64,000 bases of DNA from Bacteroidaceae bacterium (GCA_017522135.1 JAFXAB010000028.1:1-64000), one strand, 5' to 3'; counted from the first letter of the stretch, positions 26,544 through 38,040 are shown. Notes: generated by a model from the letters alone, not told the origin. A program made the numbers and translations.

Positions 26544-27089
26544 TTACATCAACATACCAGCCGCAACCTCTTGAGCCTTCTCATCACCGCAACTTTGAGC
26601 AACAAGCGACAAGGCAAACACAGCAGCCGAAGCCGGGCCATTACCTGTAGTAATGTTATCATCAACAGCAGTGCGCTCTCCGGTAACAATAGCTCCTTCA
26701 AGATTATGCTCAAAACCGGGATAGCATGTAGCACGACGACCATTGAGCAAGCCCAACATACCCAATATCGAAGGAGATGCACAGATAGCAGCTGTGCGAC
26801 CTCCCGCCTCGGCATGAGCCTTTACCAAGTCACACAACGGACGGCTGGCGGCCAAGTTGGTCATACCGGGCATACCACCGGGCAATATCAACCACTCAAC
26901 ATCATCAAAAGATATATCCTGAGCCAAAGCATCAGCAACAACAGGTATACCATGAGCTCCGGTAACTACAGCTTTATCATTGACCGACAATGTCACCAAA
27001 GGCATCTCGGCACGACGCAATATATCTACTACTGTTAAGGCTTCAATCTCCTCGAAACCATCGGCAAGGAAAAGATACGATTTTTTCAT
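26544..27089 (-). CDS. DJ-1/PfpI family protein (YajL/ThiJ-like)
   Basis: Cytosolic flavodoxin-like protein of 181 residues. The reactive Cys is in the nucleophile elbow AAICASPSILG near residue 104, with Glu15 (FLADGFEEIEAL) as its usual partner. Family roles include oxidative-stress protection and glyoxalase or deglycase-type activities; which applies here is not determinable. It is the first gene of the unit with trmD. No clear promoter is seen directly upstream. Confidence 0.85.
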   Translation of the reverse strand: MKKSYLFLADGFEEIEALTVVDILRRAEMPLVTLSVNDKAVVTGAHGIPVVADALAQDISFDDVEWLILPGGMPGMTNLAASRPLCDLVKAHAEAGGRTAAICASPSILGMLGLLNGRRATCYPGFEHNLEGAIVTGERTAVDDNITTGNGPASAAVFALSLVAQSCGDEKAQEVAAGMLM

Positions 27090-27181
27090 AACTCTTTATT
27101 TTTAATGTTTTTGTGCATCAGTAACAACACCTCAATCGCACGCCCATGGGAGCACACAGTGCATTCTTCTGCATTTTATGG

Positions 27182-27261
27182 ACAAATATAGTGAAAGGTG
27201 AGTGAAAATGCAAATCAAACTTGTTGGAATTTGCGATTTTCCGAACCGCATCCTATATTAT
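27182..27261 (+). repeat. Dispersed ~80-bp intergenic element, copy 2
   Basis: First of two tandem copies; it begins ACAAATATAGTGAAAGGTGA and includes CAAACTTGTTGGAATTTG. It matches copy 1 at 18722-18804 (opposite strand) across nearly its whole length. Confidence 0.78.
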
Positions 27262-27262
27262 C

Positions 27263-27332
27263 AAAATATAGCGAAAGGTGAGTGAAAATGTAAACCAAAC
27301 TTGTTGGAATTTGCAATTTTCCAAGTCCTATC
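27263..27332 (+). repeat. Dispersed ~80-bp intergenic element, copy 3
   Basis: Second tandem copy with an 80-base period; it diverges at its 3' end (CCAAGTCC instead of CCGAACCG). The 27090-27556 intergenic stretch otherwise holds only A+T-rich DNA and the nuo promoter. Confidence 0.75.
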
Positions 27333-27470
27333 GCAACACACAAACAGCACCGCGCCACACTGCATTTTCATAAAAAAAAACATTTTGTCCGCAATATAAC
27401 CAAAGCAACAAAAGCGAACTATTTTATAAATAAAAAATTGAAAAAATTCTTTATTGGAAAAACTTTTTCT

Positions 27471-27478
27471 TATCTTTG
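27471..27478 (+). promoter_or_regulatory. -7 promoter element of the nuo/atp block
   Basis: TATCTTTG, a perfect TAnnTTTG, 79 bases before nuoA. No TTG at the ideal -33 distance. The long leader would leave room for regulation. Confidence 0.6.
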
Positions 27479-27556
27479 CGTGGATTTGTATTTAAAAGAA
27501 AACCTCTCAAATGCAATCATAAAAATATAGAAACAAACCATTAGGATAAAACAACA

Positions 27557-27907
27557 ATGAATTCAGCACTATTTGTGACAATTCTCGTCACAGCTATTGT
27601 AATGGTTGGAGCAGCATTGCTCATCGCATGGTTGCTTGCACCACGTTCATTCAATCCCCAAAAAGGTGAGGCCTATGAGTGCGGTATACCCACACGTGGC
27701 ACCTCATGGATGCAATTCAAGGCAGGTTATTATCTTTTTGCCATCCTTTACCTCATGTTTGATGTAGAGACTGTATTTCTGTTTCCTTGGGCAGTGGTAT
27801 TAGGAGAGATAGGTGTAGCCGGTCTTATCAGCATTGCTGTCTTTATGGTAATTCTTGTGTTGGGTCTTGTTTACGCATGGAAGAAAGGAGCATTGGTATG
27901 GGAATAA
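27557..27907 (+). CDS. nuoA: NADH-quinone oxidoreductase subunit A
   Basis: Small three-helix membrane subunit (116 residues) of respiratory complex I, lying near the quinone entry. Family landmarks are LLAPRSFNPQKGEAYECGIP in the first loop, with the conserved Cys of ECG, and YLLFDVE-like YLMFDVETVFLFPWA in helix 2. It is the first gene of the nuo/atp block. nuoB starts ten bases before its stop, so translation is coupled. Confidence 0.95.
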   Translation: MNSALFVTILVTAIVMVGAALLIAWLLAPRSFNPQKGEAYECGIPTRGTSWMQFKAGYYLFAILYLMFDVETVFLFPWAVVLGEIGVAGLISIAVFMVILVLGLVYAWKKGALVWE

Positions 27908-28497
27908 AAAAATCAAATATCAAAGCAATGCCATACGAGGACTTCAAGGACAATGAGTCACTCGAAAAATTGGTTGAAGAACTGAATGCAGCCGGCACCA
28001 ACGTAGTAGTAGGTGTATTTGACGACATTATCAACTGGGGACGATCCAATTCGGTATGGCCATTGGCATTTGCCACAAGTTGTTGCGGTATAGAGTTTAT
28101 GTCGGTAGCAGCAGCACGTCATGATATGGCACGTTTCGGCTTTGAGGTAACACGCAACTCACCTCGTCAAGCCGATTTTCTTATGGTAGCCGGAACAATC
28201 GTTCACCGCATGGCTCCCATCCTCAAGCGCGTATATGACCAGTTGGCCGAGCCCAAATATGTTATCGCCACCGGAGCATGTGCCGTATCGGGAGGTCCGT
28301 TCCGCAACTCATATCACACAGTACAAGGTATCGATAAGATTATCCCCGTCGATGTCTTTGTACCCGGATGTCCACCCAGACCCGAGGCGATGCTCTATGG
28401 CATGATGCAATTGCAACGCAAAATCAAAGTTGAGAATTTCTTTGGCGGAGTCAATCGCAAGCAAAAACGCGAAGAGTTTTTCAAGGACAAAGAATAA
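27898..28497 (+). CDS. nuoB: NADH-quinone oxidoreductase subunit B
   Basis: Peripheral-arm subunit (199 residues) that holds iron-sulfur cluster N2, the electron donor to quinone. The four cluster ligands are present: tandem Cys62-Cys63 (SCCGIEFM), Cys128 (TGACAVSGG) and Cys158 (PGCPPRPE). The ATG at 27898 is chosen because it starts the conserved N-terminus right after nuoA; earlier in-frame starts lie deep inside nuoA. The next gene, the nuoCD fusion, follows after 48 bases. Confidence 0.95.
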   Translation: MGIKKSNIKAMPYEDFKDNESLEKLVEELNAAGTNVVVGVFDDIINWGRSNSVWPLAFATSCCGIEFMSVAAARHDMARFGFEVTRNSPRQADFLMVAGTIVHRMAPILKRVYDQLAEPKYVIATGACAVSGGPFRNSYHTVQGIDKIIPVDVFVPGCPPRPEAMLYGMMQLQRKIKVENFFGGVNRKQKREEFFKDKE

Positions 28498-28545
28498 ACT
28501 TCCCTCAACAGACATCAAGAATATACACTTATATTATATAGATAT

Positions 28546-30174
28546 ATGGCAAGCATTCAAGAAAAAATAAGCGCGCTAATACCCGAAGCCACCTTTACCG
28601 AGGCTCAGGTACTTGAGGTATCAGTACCCGATGCTCAATGGCACAAGCTCGCAAAAGCCTTGTATGAAGATGCAAATATGCCGTTTGACTACCTCACAAC
28701 CATAGTAGGTATGGATTGGGGCGAAACTCTCGGTTGTATATATTATCTCGAATCGACCAAGACCGGCGACCGTCTGAGCATACGTGTTGAGACCGCCGAT
28801 CGTCAAAATCCCATGCTTCACTCGGTTGCCGACCTATGGGAGTCGGCCAACTTCTATGAGCGTGAAGTATACGACTTCTTTGGCATTATCTTTATCAACC
28901 ACCCCGATATGCGTCGCCTTTTCTTGCGTCGCGATTGGGTAGGTCATCCTTTGCGCAAAGACTATGATGCAAGCCCCGAGGTCAATCCTGTGCGTCTATA
29001 TCACGAAGACGCATACGACACCACAGTATCATACGTCGAGCAACCCGACGGAAAGATAATCAAGACCGAACCCGTCATCTTTGCACCGGACGAATATGTT
29101 ATAAACATAGGCCCGCAACACCCCTCAACTCACGGTGTATTGCGCCTGCGTTGCTCTCTCGACGGTGAATTTATCAAGAAAGTAGACCCTTACTGCGGCT
29201 ACATACACCGTGGTATAGAGAAAATGAGCGAGTCGCTCACATATCCTCAAACCCTGCACTTTACCGACCGTCTCGACTACCTCTCGGCCATGCAAAATCG
29301 CCACGCCTTATGTATGTGTATCGAAGATGCCATGCAAGTAGAGATACCAGAACGTGCACAATACATACGCACCATCAACGACGAGTTGATGCGCATTTCT
29401 TCACACTTACTCTTCTGGGGAACATTCTGCAACGACTTGGGTAGTACAACAGCACTTATCTACGGATTTCGTGAGCGCGAGATGGTACTCGACATTCTTG
29501 AAGAAACCACCGGAGCACGCATGTCGTTCCATTACAACAAGATAGGTGGTGTAATGCACGATATTCACCCCGATTATCAACGCAAGATTAAGGAGTTCTG
29601 CAAAATCATGCCTGAACGCCTCAAAGAATACCACCGATTCTTCACCGGCAACGTCATTGCACAAGGTCGTATGCACGGCATCAGCGTGATATCGAAAGAG
29701 CGTTGCATTGCACACTCAATGACAGGTCCTTCGGGCCGTGCTTCGGGTTGGGCATGCGACGTACGCAAGCGCATCCCCTACGCGCTATACGACAAGGTAG
29801 AATTTGACGAGGTACTGCGCACCGAAGGCGATATATATGCCCGCTACATGGTACGTATGGACGAGATATTGCAATCTATACGCATTATAGAGCAACTCGT
29901 CGACAACATACCCGAGGGTCCCATATCGGAGAAGATGAAACCCGTTATCAAGTTGCCCGAGGGACATTGGTTCCGCCAAGTAGAAGCCAGCCGTGGTGCA
30001 TTCGGTGTATACATCGAGAGTCGTGGAGACAAATATCCCTACCGTCTGAAACTCAACTCACCGGGCATGATGCTTGTAGCATCGCTCGACGAGGTATGCC
30101 GTGGTGGAAAAATAGCCGACCTTATTGCCGGAGGTGGCTCACTGGATTACGTTATACCCGATATTGACCGATAA
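28546..30174 (+). CDS. nuoCD: NADH-quinone oxidoreductase, fused subunits C and D
   Basis: Fusion of the 30-kDa (C) and 49-kDa (D) complex I subunits, 542 residues. The C part spans about 1-165 (ERVYDFF-like YEREVYDFFGI near 108; RDWVGHPLRKDY near 130). The D part starts near 185 with NIGPQHPSTHGVLRL, followed by GYIHRGIEKM, and binds quinone together with NuoB. This fusion also occurs in Enterobacteria and is usual in Bacteroidota. nuoE, nuoF and nuoG are not next to it, so the NADH-oxidising module is absent from this locus. Confidence 0.94.
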   Translation: MASIQEKISALIPEATFTEAQVLEVSVPDAQWHKLAKALYEDANMPFDYLTTIVGMDWGETLGCIYYLESTKTGDRLSIRVETADRQNPMLHSVADLWESANFYEREVYDFFGIIFINHPDMRRLFLRRDWVGHPLRKDYDASPEVNPVRLYHEDAYDTTVSYVEQPDGKIIKTEPVIFAPDEYVINIGPQHPSTHGVLRLRCSLDGEFIKKVDPYCGYIHRGIEKMSESLTYPQTLHFTDRLDYLSAMQNRHALCMCIEDAMQVEIPERAQYIRTINDELMRISSHLLFWGTFCNDLGSTTALIYGFREREMVLDILEETTGARMSFHYNKIGGVMHDIHPDYQRKIKEFCKIMPERLKEYHRFFTGNVIAQGRMHGISVISKERCIAHSMTGPSGRASGWACDVRKRIPYALYDKVEFDEVLRTEGDIYARYMVRMDEILQSIRIIEQLVDNIPEGPISEKMKPVIKLPEGHWFRQVEASRGAFGVYIESRGDKYPYRLKLNSPGMMLVASLDEVCRGGKIADLIAGGGSLDYVIPDIDR

Positions 30175-30206
30175 CAAAAATGTAAAAACCTAATAAACCA
30201 AATAAC

Positions 30207-31283
30207 ATGTACGATTTTTCGAACATTACCATGTGGATACACAATCTGCTGATGAGTTTCCTCCCCCAATGGGCTACACTACTCATCGAGTTTGTGCTTA
30301 TAGGTGTTGTCATATTGGCACTTTACTGCATCCTTGCACTCTTCCTCATCTACTTTGAGCGCAGAGTAGCCGGAGCATTTCAATGTCGCCTTGGCCCCAA
30401 TCGTGTAGGTCCTTTCGGTATATTTCAGAGTATATCCGATATGCTCAAGATTCTTATCAAAGAGCTTATCTATCTGAAAAATATCGACCACTTCCTCTTC
30501 AACCTTGCACCATTCTTTGTATTGGTAGCCTCTATGCTTACCTTCGCATGCCTGCCATGGGGACGTGGATTGCAAGTTATTGACTACGATGTGGGTGTAT
30601 TCTTCATGCTTGCCGTATCGGGACTGGGCATCATAGGCGTATTGCTGGCCGGATGGGCATCAAACAGCAAATATACTGTTATCGGAGCGATGCGCGCCGG
30701 TGCACAAATGATAAGTTACGAATTATCTATAGGCCTATCGATACTCACCATAGTAGCCATTGCAGGTACCATGTCGGTAACCGGCATCGTTGAGGCTCAA
30801 TATGAAGGCTGGTTCCTCTTCAGAGGTCACATACCTGCACTCATTGCCTTTATCATTTATCTTGTAGCCGGCTCGGCCGAGATAAACCGTGGCCCCTTTG
30901 ATATGGCAGAGGCAGAGAGTGAGCTCACCGCAGGTTATCACACCGAGTACTCCGGTATACACTTCGGCTTCTATTACTTGGCCGAGTACCTCAACCTCTT
31001 CATCATGGGAGGTATTGCCACCACCCTTTTCTTGGGTGGATGGATGCCTCTACACATACCCGGATGGGAGTCATTCAACACAATTATGGACTACATCCCA
31101 TCTGTAGTATGGTTCTTAGGCAAGAGTATCGTTGTTGTATGGATAAGCATGTGGTTCCGCTGGACATTCCCTCGTCTACGCATCGACCAGCTGCTCAATC
31201 TCGAATGGAAATACCTCCTCCCCATCAGCCTTGTCAATCTCGCCATCATGAGCGTCATTGTAGCATTGGGCTGGCACTTTTAA
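30207..31283 (+). CDS. nuoH: NADH-quinone oxidoreductase subunit H
   Basis: Membrane subunit of 358 residues with about eight to nine helices that forms the quinone chamber and links it to the proton pathway. Conserved stretches are [20 protein letters not shown] in loop 1, ELSIGLSIL, and [20 protein letters not shown] near 230-249, all close to family norms. In the usual operon nuoI comes next. Here the ATP synthase genes follow after 54 bases with no terminator visible between. Confidence 0.95.
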   Translation: MYDFSNITMWIHNLLMSFLPQWATLLIEFVLIGVVILALYCILALFLIYFERRVAGAFQCRLGPNRVGPFGIFQSISDMLKILIKELIYLKNIDHFLFNLAPFFVLVASMLTFACLPWGRGLQVIDYDVGVFFMLAVSGLGIIGVLLAGWASNSKYTVIGAMRAGAQMISYELSIGLSILTIVAIAGTMSVTGIVEAQYEGWFLFRGHIPALIAFIIYLVAGSAEINRGPFDMAEAESELTAGYHTEYSGIHFGFYYLAEYLNLFIMGGIATTLFLGGWMPLHIPGWESFNTIMDYIPSVVWFLGKSIVVVWISMWFRWTFPRLRIDQLLNLEWKYLLPISLVNLAIMSVIVALGWHF

Positions 31284-31334
31284 TCTATAGAAAATAAAAA
31301 GAATAAATAAACCCTATAAATGCCGCAGGCTTAA

Positions 31335-32846
<1,512 letters not shown>

Positions 32847-32854
32847 TTGCAGCC

Positions 32855-33088
32855 ATGAGACTCGAAATAATATCGGCCGAAACAACACTCTTCAACGGAG
32901 ATGTAGAGTTGGTAACACTGCCCGGAACAAAAGGCTCTTTTACCGTACTGCATAATCATGCTTCGTTGGTATCGACCCTCGAGAAAGGTACTATAGAGTA
33001 TGTTACAGGCAACGAGCGACACACATTAGAGGTAAGTGGCGGATTTGTAGACGTAGACAACAATCGCATAGCGGTATGCATCTATTAA
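32855..33088 (+). CDS. atpC: ATP synthase F1 subunit epsilon, short form
   Basis: 77 residues, comprising only the N-terminal beta-sandwich (MRLEIISAETTLFNGDVELV, LPGTKGSFTVLHNHASLV). The C-terminal two-helix domain that inhibits ATP hydrolysis in E. coli (about 135 residues in total) is absent. Short epsilons are found in other Bacteroidota. The gene starts eight bases after atpD. The shortened form implies that brake-like control by the epsilon C-terminus is not used here. Confidence 0.9.
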   Translation: MRLEIISAETTLFNGDVELVTLPGTKGSFTVLHNHASLVSTLEKGTIEYVTGNERHTLEVSGGFVDVDNNRIAVCIY

Positions 33089-33123
33089 CACACAACGGCA
33101 TTAGGCCTACAATAGAATAACAA

Positions 33124-34197
33124 ATGAAAAAGCACTCGATACTAATCATAAGCATCACACTCATCGTACTTGCAGCGGCCGCAAGCATAGCTTTGTTTGA
33201 CCACTCGCATCACGATGAGAATGCCAAGTTTGATGCCAAAGAGACCATCTTTGACCACTTGGTCGACCACTACAGCTGGGAAGTGCCTTTTTCGCACAGT
33301 CACAAGATAGCTCTACCCATCATAGTACAAGACTACAAGGGAGGGTGGCACTGTTTTATGTCGAGCAAAGTAGAACACGGCGAGACATACAACGGATTCT
33401 ACATTGACCAGAGCGAAGCACACCATGGCAAGGTAGTGGGAACAAATGAAAACGGTGAGGTATACCGCCCGCTTGACATCTCTATTACCAAGAATGTAGC
33501 AGCGTTGTTTATCACTGTCATTGTGATATGCTTGTGCCTGTTTCCATTGGTTCGATGGTACAAAAACAACGGCAAGAAAGCACCACGAGGTTTTACAGGT
33601 GCAATAGAGATGCTCACCTGCATGGTGTATGACGATGTCATCAAGTCGATACTCGGTCCGGAAAAAGGCCGTCGCTTTGCGCCCTATTTGCTCACGGCAT
33701 TCTACTTTATCTTCATCTCCAACTTGATGGGATTGATGGTAATATTCCCTGCCGGAGCCAACCTGACGGGCAACTTGGCCATCACAATGGTACTCGCCAT
33801 ATGTACCTTCCTTGCCGTAAACATCTTTGGTACCAAAGAGTATTGGAAAGAAGTATTCTGGCCCGACGTGCCAATGTTTCTCAAAGCACCTCTGCCCATC
33901 ATGCCCTTTATTGAGATATTTGGTGTATTCACCAAGCCCATAGCCCTTATGGTACGTCTCTTTGCCAATATGATGGGAGGTCACATGATAGTATTGGTAT
34001 TGCTCTCGCTCATCTTCATATTCAAGGAAATGGGCGGAGTAGCAGTAGCAGGTGGAACAACAGTGTTATCAATAGGATTTTCGCTCTTCATGTATATCAT
34101 AGATACACTTGTGAGCTACATCCAAGCCTACGTGTTCACCATGTTGTCAACGATATTTATATCATTGGCACAAGTAGAACACCACCATCACGAATAA
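33124..34197 (+). CDS. atpB: ATP synthase Fo subunit a
   Basis: Membrane stator subunit (357 residues) forming the two ion half-channels. An N-terminal signal-like helix and a hydrophilic, His-rich extension of about 110 residues (DHSHHDENAKFD, FSHSHK) precede the usual helices; this extension is typical of Bacteroidota. The essential Arg lies in ALMVRLFANMMGGHM near 278. The tail reads VEHHHHE. No atpI gene is seen before it; it follows atpC after 35 bases. Confidence 0.93.
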   Translation: MKKHSILIISITLIVLAAAASIALFDHSHHDENAKFDAKETIFDHLVDHYSWEVPFSHSHKIALPIIVQDYKGGWHCFMSSKVEHGETYNGFYIDQSEAHHGKVVGTNENGEVYRPLDISITKNVAALFITVIVICLCLFPLVRWYKNNGKKAPRGFTGAIEMLTCMVYDDVIKSILGPEKGRRFAPYLLTAFYFIFISNLMGLMVIFPAGANLTGNLAITMVLAICTFLAVNIFGTKEYWKEVFWPDVPMFLKAPLPIMPFIEIFGVFTKPIALMVRLFANMMGGHMIVLVLLSLIFIFKEMGGVAVAGGTTVLSIGFSLFMYIIDTLVSYIQAYVFTMLSTIFISLAQVEHHHHE

Positions 34198-34251
34198 ACC
34201 ACAAAAGAAAATTCAAAAATAAATTATTAACCTTATAAAAAAGAAAACATT

Positions 34252-34497
34252 ATGTTAGCTATGATTTTGACAGCTCTCGCACCTCTTACAGTTATCGGTG
34301 CATGTGTAGGTGCAGGTATTGCTGCTATTGCAGCTGGTTTTGGTATTGGTCGCATTGGTAGCTCGGCCATGGAAGCAATTGCACGCCAACCCGAAGCAGC
34401 AGGCGACGTACGCGGTAGTATGATCGTTATTGCAGCTCTTATCGAGGGTGTTGCCCTTTTTGCTGTTATCGTTTGTATTCTCGCATTGTTCCTCTAA
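34252..34497 (+). CDS. atpE: ATP synthase Fo subunit c
   Basis: Rotor-ring proteolipid of 81 residues with two helices. The loop is the conserved ARQPEA. The ion-binding Glu is residue 65 in ALIEGVALFAV. The position of the Na+-ligating Gln of sodium-type rings is Ile here (GFGIGRIG), and Ser/Thr after the Glu is replaced by Gly, so the ring is of the proton-binding type. An A-rich leader precedes it, fitting the high translation this subunit needs. Confidence 0.95.
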   Translation: MLAMILTALAPLTVIGACVGAGIAAIAAGFGIGRIGSSAMEAIARQPEAAGDVRGSMIVIAALIEGVALFAVIVCILALFL

Positions 34498-34516
34498 TCT
34501 TGCCTAAACGTCCCGT

Positions 34517-35014
34517 ATGGAACTGTTCATGCCCGAAGCAGGGTTAGTCTTTTGGATGTTCGTGGTCTTTGTGGTATTATTTGCCATACTGGCCAAGTTT
34601 GCCTGGCCAGTCATCACTAAGATGGTAGACGATCGTGCAGCACTCATCGACAAAGGTGTAGAGTATGCCGAAGCCGCCAAGTCAAGCCTCGAAGACTCAG
34701 AAGCACAAGCCCGCGCAATTCTCGCAGAGGCCAACCGCCAACAAATGGAAATCTTACAAGAAGCTGCACAGATGAAATCGCAAATCATCGAAGAGGCCAA
34801 GAAGGCCGCAGCTGCCGAAGCTAAGAAACTTGTTGACGCAGCAGCCATCAGCATCGAGCAATCGCGCAAAGAAGCAGAGCTACAGTTCCGCCAAGAAGTG
34901 AGCCAATTCGCCCTCACAATAGCCGAAAACATTATTCGCAAAGAACTCGCGGGCGACAAAGCTCAGGCGGAAATGGTAGAGCAATTATTGAATGAACTCG
35001 AACATAAAAACTAA
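34517..35014 (+). CDS. atpF: ATP synthase Fo subunit b
   Basis: Peripheral stalk subunit of 165 residues. One N-terminal membrane helix (LVFWMFVVFVVLFAILAKFA) is followed by a long charged coiled coil rich in Ala, Glu and Lys with the right-handed pattern typical of b. It anchors the F1 head through subunit delta, whose gene starts five bases after its stop. Length and order fit other Bacteroidota. Confidence 0.94.
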   Translation: MELFMPEAGLVFWMFVVFVVLFAILAKFAWPVITKMVDDRAALIDKGVEYAEAAKSSLEDSEAQARAILAEANRQQMEILQEAAQMKSQIIEEAKKAAAAEAKKLVDAAAISIEQSRKEAELQFRQEVSQFALTIAENIIRKELAGDKAQAEMVEQLLNELEHKN

Positions 35015-35019
35015 GAACC

Positions 35020-35559
35020 ATGAACGAAGGATTAATTCCTCGCAGATATGCTAAGGCCTTGTACAAATATGCACAAGAGCATCAATGCACACAACAACTC
35101 TATAGCGATACTCAACGAATAGAAGAGGTATTTGCCACACACCCTGCGCTCACCAAAGCCATGGGCAATCCGGCATTAAGCACAATCGAGAAAGAGCAAT
35201 TGCTCGTTATGGCAGCCGGCAGTGAGGCCAATAAAGCTATCCTTCGCTTCATAAACTTGGTTATTCTCAATCGCCGAGAGAGTTTTTTCCGTGCTTCGAT
35301 GTTGGCTTATCAAGACATATATCGTCATGAGAACAACATAGCACGTGTCACCATCATCACAACAACAACTTTAGGTGATGATATGATTGAACGCATCAAG
35401 GGCCTGCTCAAAAAGCAACTCAACAAGGAGTTGGAGTTTGTTTACGAGATAGATCCCTCACTCATCGGTGGTTTTGTACTGCGCGTCGAATCAATGCAAC
35501 TCGATGCATCGATTCAAAACGAGCTTAAAAAATTGCGCATAAAATTACTAAACAAATAA
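35020..35559 (+). CDS. atpH: ATP synthase F1 subunit delta
   Basis: OSCP/delta subunit of 179 residues that ties the peripheral stalk to the top of the alpha-beta head. The N-terminal helical bundle begins [16 protein letters not shown], a family hallmark; the C-terminal domain ends with [19 protein letters not shown], also characteristic. It is four bases from atpA, so translation is coupled. Confidence 0.94.
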   Translation: MNEGLIPRRYAKALYKYAQEHQCTQQLYSDTQRIEEVFATHPALTKAMGNPALSTIEKEQLLVMAAGSEANKAILRFINLVILNRRESFFRASMLAYQDIYRHENNIARVTIITTTTLGDDMIERIKGLLKKQLNKELEFVYEIDPSLIGGFVLRVESMQLDASIQNELKKLRIKLLNK

Positions 35560-35563
35560 TCAT

Positions 35564-37141
35564 ATGATAAAACCAAACGAGATATCGGATATACTCAAAA
35601 GTAAACTCGAAGAGGTCGACAAACAAGCCGGCTTTGAAGAGATAGGAACCGTGCTCGAAGTAGGTGACGGTGTAGCACACGTATACGGCCTTGACAATGT
35701 AAAGGCAAGCGAACTCGTAGAGTTTGAAAACGGTGTGCGCGGTGTAGCCATGAACCTTGAAGAGAGCAATGTGGGTGTGATTCTTCTGAACGATATCGAA
35801 AAGGTTACCGAGAATATGACAGTACGTCGCACCGGCGACATTGCCTCAATACCTGTAGGCGAGGGCTTGTTGGGTCGTGTTATCAACACACTGGGTGAGC
35901 CCATCGATGGCAAAGGTCCTATTGTAGGCAAGACGTTGCTGATGCCCATAGACCGTAAAGCTCCCGGTGTTATCTTCCGTCAACCCGTAAAGGAGCCTCT
36001 CCAAACCGGTATCAAGGCAATTGATGCCATGGTACCCATAGGTCGTGGACAACGTGAGCTCATCATCGGTGACCGTCAAGTAGGAAAAACAACAATTGCA
36101 ATAGACACTATCATCAACCAACGTGAAAATTACAAGAACGGCAAGCCTCTATATTGTATTTATGTTGCGATAGGTCAAAAGGCTTCGTCTGTTGCAGCAT
36201 TGGTAAACACACTGCAAGAACATGGTGCAATGGACTACACAATCGTCTTGGCAGCCAACGCATCAGACTCGGCAGCAATGCGCTACTATGCTCCTATGGC
36301 TGGTGCCGCAATCGGCGAGTACTTCCGCGACTCGGGTCGTCATGCACTTGTTATATACGACGACTTGTCGAAACAAGCTGTTTCGTACCGCGAAATTTCG
36401 CTCATCTTGCGTCGTCCTTCGGGTCGTGAAGCATATCCAGGAGACATCTTCTATCTTCACTCACGCCTGTTGGAGCGTTCAGCCAAAATCATCGACAACG
36501 ATAAGGTTGCAGCCTCAATGAACGACCTGCCTGAGGTATTGAAACCCATTGTAAAAGGAGGTGGCTCACTCACAGCATTGCCCATCATCGAGACACAAGC
36601 AGGTGACGTATCGGCTTACATTCCCACCAACGTAATCTCAATTACCGACGGTCAGATATTCCTTGAGTCGAAACTCTTCAACCAAGGTGTACGACCCGCC
36701 ATCAACGTAGGTATATCAGTATCACGTGTAGGAGGTAGTGCACAGCTCAAGGCAATGAAGAAGATAGCCGGTACATTGAAGATTGACCAAGCACAATTCC
36801 GTGAGCTTGAATCATTTACACAATTTGGTGGCGACATTGACCCCGTAACGGCCATGGTTATAGACAAAGGTCGCAAGAACGAACGCATGCTCATCCAGCC
36901 ACAGTACAGCCCCGTTCCTGTTGAGGAAGAAATTGCAATAATCTATTGCGGTACGCAAGGCCTGCTGGCAAACGTTCCGGCCGACAAAGTAGGAGAATTT
37001 GAGAAACTCTTTGTCCAAGTTCTTCACACCAAATACCAAGCCGACGTACTTGATGAATTGAAGAAAGGCAATCTCACCGACGAGATAGGCGCAAAACTCA
37101 CCGAGGTAGCAAAAGAAGTTGCAAACCGCTATAAGGCATAA
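35564..37141 (+). CDS. atpA: ATP synthase F1 subunit alpha
   Basis: Non-catalytic nucleotide-binding subunit, 525 residues. The P-loop is GDRQVGKTT near 169-177. Other family motifs are [12 protein letters not shown] just before it, [14 protein letters not shown] and [14 protein letters not shown]; the Arg finger lies in [11 protein letters not shown] near 385. atpG follows after seven bases. Confidence 0.96.
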   Translation: MIKPNEISDILKSKLEEVDKQAGFEEIGTVLEVGDGVAHVYGLDNVKASELVEFENGVRGVAMNLEESNVGVILLNDIEKVTENMTVRRTGDIASIPVGEGLLGRVINTLGEPIDGKGPIVGKTLLMPIDRKAPGVIFRQPVKEPLQTGIKAIDAMVPIGRGQRELIIGDRQVGKTTIAIDTIINQRENYKNGKPLYCIYVAIGQKASSVAALVNTLQEHGAMDYTIVLAANASDSAAMRYYAPMAGAAIGEYFRDSGRHALVIYDDLSKQAVSYREISLILRRPSGREAYPGDIFYLHSRLLERSAKIIDNDKVAASMNDLPEVLKPIVKGGGSLTALPIIETQAGDVSAYIPTNVISITDGQIFLESKLFNQGVRPAINVGISVSRVGGSAQLKAMKKIAGTLKIDQAQFRELESFTQFGGDIDPVTAMVIDKGRKNERMLIQPQYSPVPVEEEIAIIYCGTQGLLANVPADKVGEFEKLFVQVLHTKYQADVLDELKKGNLTDEIGAKLTEVAKEVANRYKA

Positions 37142-37148
37142 TTGAGAT

Positions 37149-38024
37149 ATGGCATCCATACGTGAATTGAAAGGTAGAATAGGCTCGGTATCGACAACAG
37201 AGAAGATAACCGGTGCAATGAAAATGATATCATCGGCCAAGATGCACAAGGCCATGCAAGCATTGCAACGTGTAGAGCCTTTCCGCCACCAGATACAAGC
37301 TACTATCGACAACCTGTTGGCAGCCGATAGCGAGTACTCATCGCCCCTTACACTCGAGCGTACCATCAAACATGTGGGCATTGTGGTGCAAGGTAGCGAC
37401 GAGGGTTTGTGCGGTGCTTTCAACATGATGTTGTTCAAACGGATGCTTGAGACTATCAATCGCATAAAAGAGGAAGCCGGTGAAGAGGTAACATTTACCC
37501 TCTACCCCATAGGCAAGAAGATGGTAACAGCTTGTCGCAAACTGCGACTCCCCGATGTGAATGTCGCCGACACAGGTTACATCACAGCCAAGAGTAGCAG
37601 TGACAAAATCAAGCAATTGTGCGACGAACTCACACAGGCCTTCCTCGGCAACGAGTTAGACCATGTAGAAATCGTATTCATGGCATTCCTCAGCATGGGT
37701 AGACAGCGACTTGCCAATCGCACCATGTTGCCCGTCATAGCCGAGGCATCCGACAATGTTGGCGAGAGCAAGCCTTATCTCTTTGAGCCCAATGTAGCAA
37801 CCATATTCGACGAGGTTATACCCCTCTCGGTATTGGCATCACTACAAGAGAGTATATGCCAAAACAGAGCCTCGGAACAAGCAGCACGTGTTCTTGCCAT
37901 GCAGTCGGCCAACGACAATGCCAAGAAACTGCGTGAAGAGTTGCAATTGGAATACAACAAACTGCGACAACAAAGCATTACTAACGAGCTACTCGATATA
38001 TTGGGTGGCAAAGTTGAAGGATAA
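37149..38024 (+). CDS. atpG: ATP synthase F1 subunit gamma
   Basis: Central rotor shaft, 291 residues. The N-terminal helix carries IRELKGRIGSVSTTEKITGA and KMISSAKMHKA. The mid part GIVVQGSDEGLCGAFN is the Rossmann-like edge. The C-terminal helix has ASEQAARVLAMQSANDNAKK and the usual end, QSITNELLDILGG. It is the last atp gene. A 96-base gap with a hairpin then leads into nuoI. Confidence 0.94.
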   Translation: MASIRELKGRIGSVSTTEKITGAMKMISSAKMHKAMQALQRVEPFRHQIQATIDNLLAADSEYSSPLTLERTIKHVGIVVQGSDEGLCGAFNMMLFKRMLETINRIKEEAGEEVTFTLYPIGKKMVTACRKLRLPDVNVADTGYITAKSSSDKIKQLCDELTQAFLGNELDHVEIVFMAFLSMGRQRLANRTMLPVIAEASDNVGESKPYLFEPNVATIFDEVIPLSVLASLQESICQNRASEQAARVLAMQSANDNAKKLREELQLEYNKLRQQSITNELLDILGGKVEG

Positions 38025-38040
38025 ACTTAAATTTTTCTTT

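Noticed and set aside
27433..27460. Possible Rex-box-like inverted repeat upstream of the nuo promoter
   Set aside because: Only a GAA-AAAA-TTC core matches. The A+T-rich surroundings make this expected by chance.
34252..34497. Sodium-dependent ATP synthase
   Set aside because: The c subunit lacks the Gln in helix 1 and the Ser/Thr after the key Glu that coordinate Na+.
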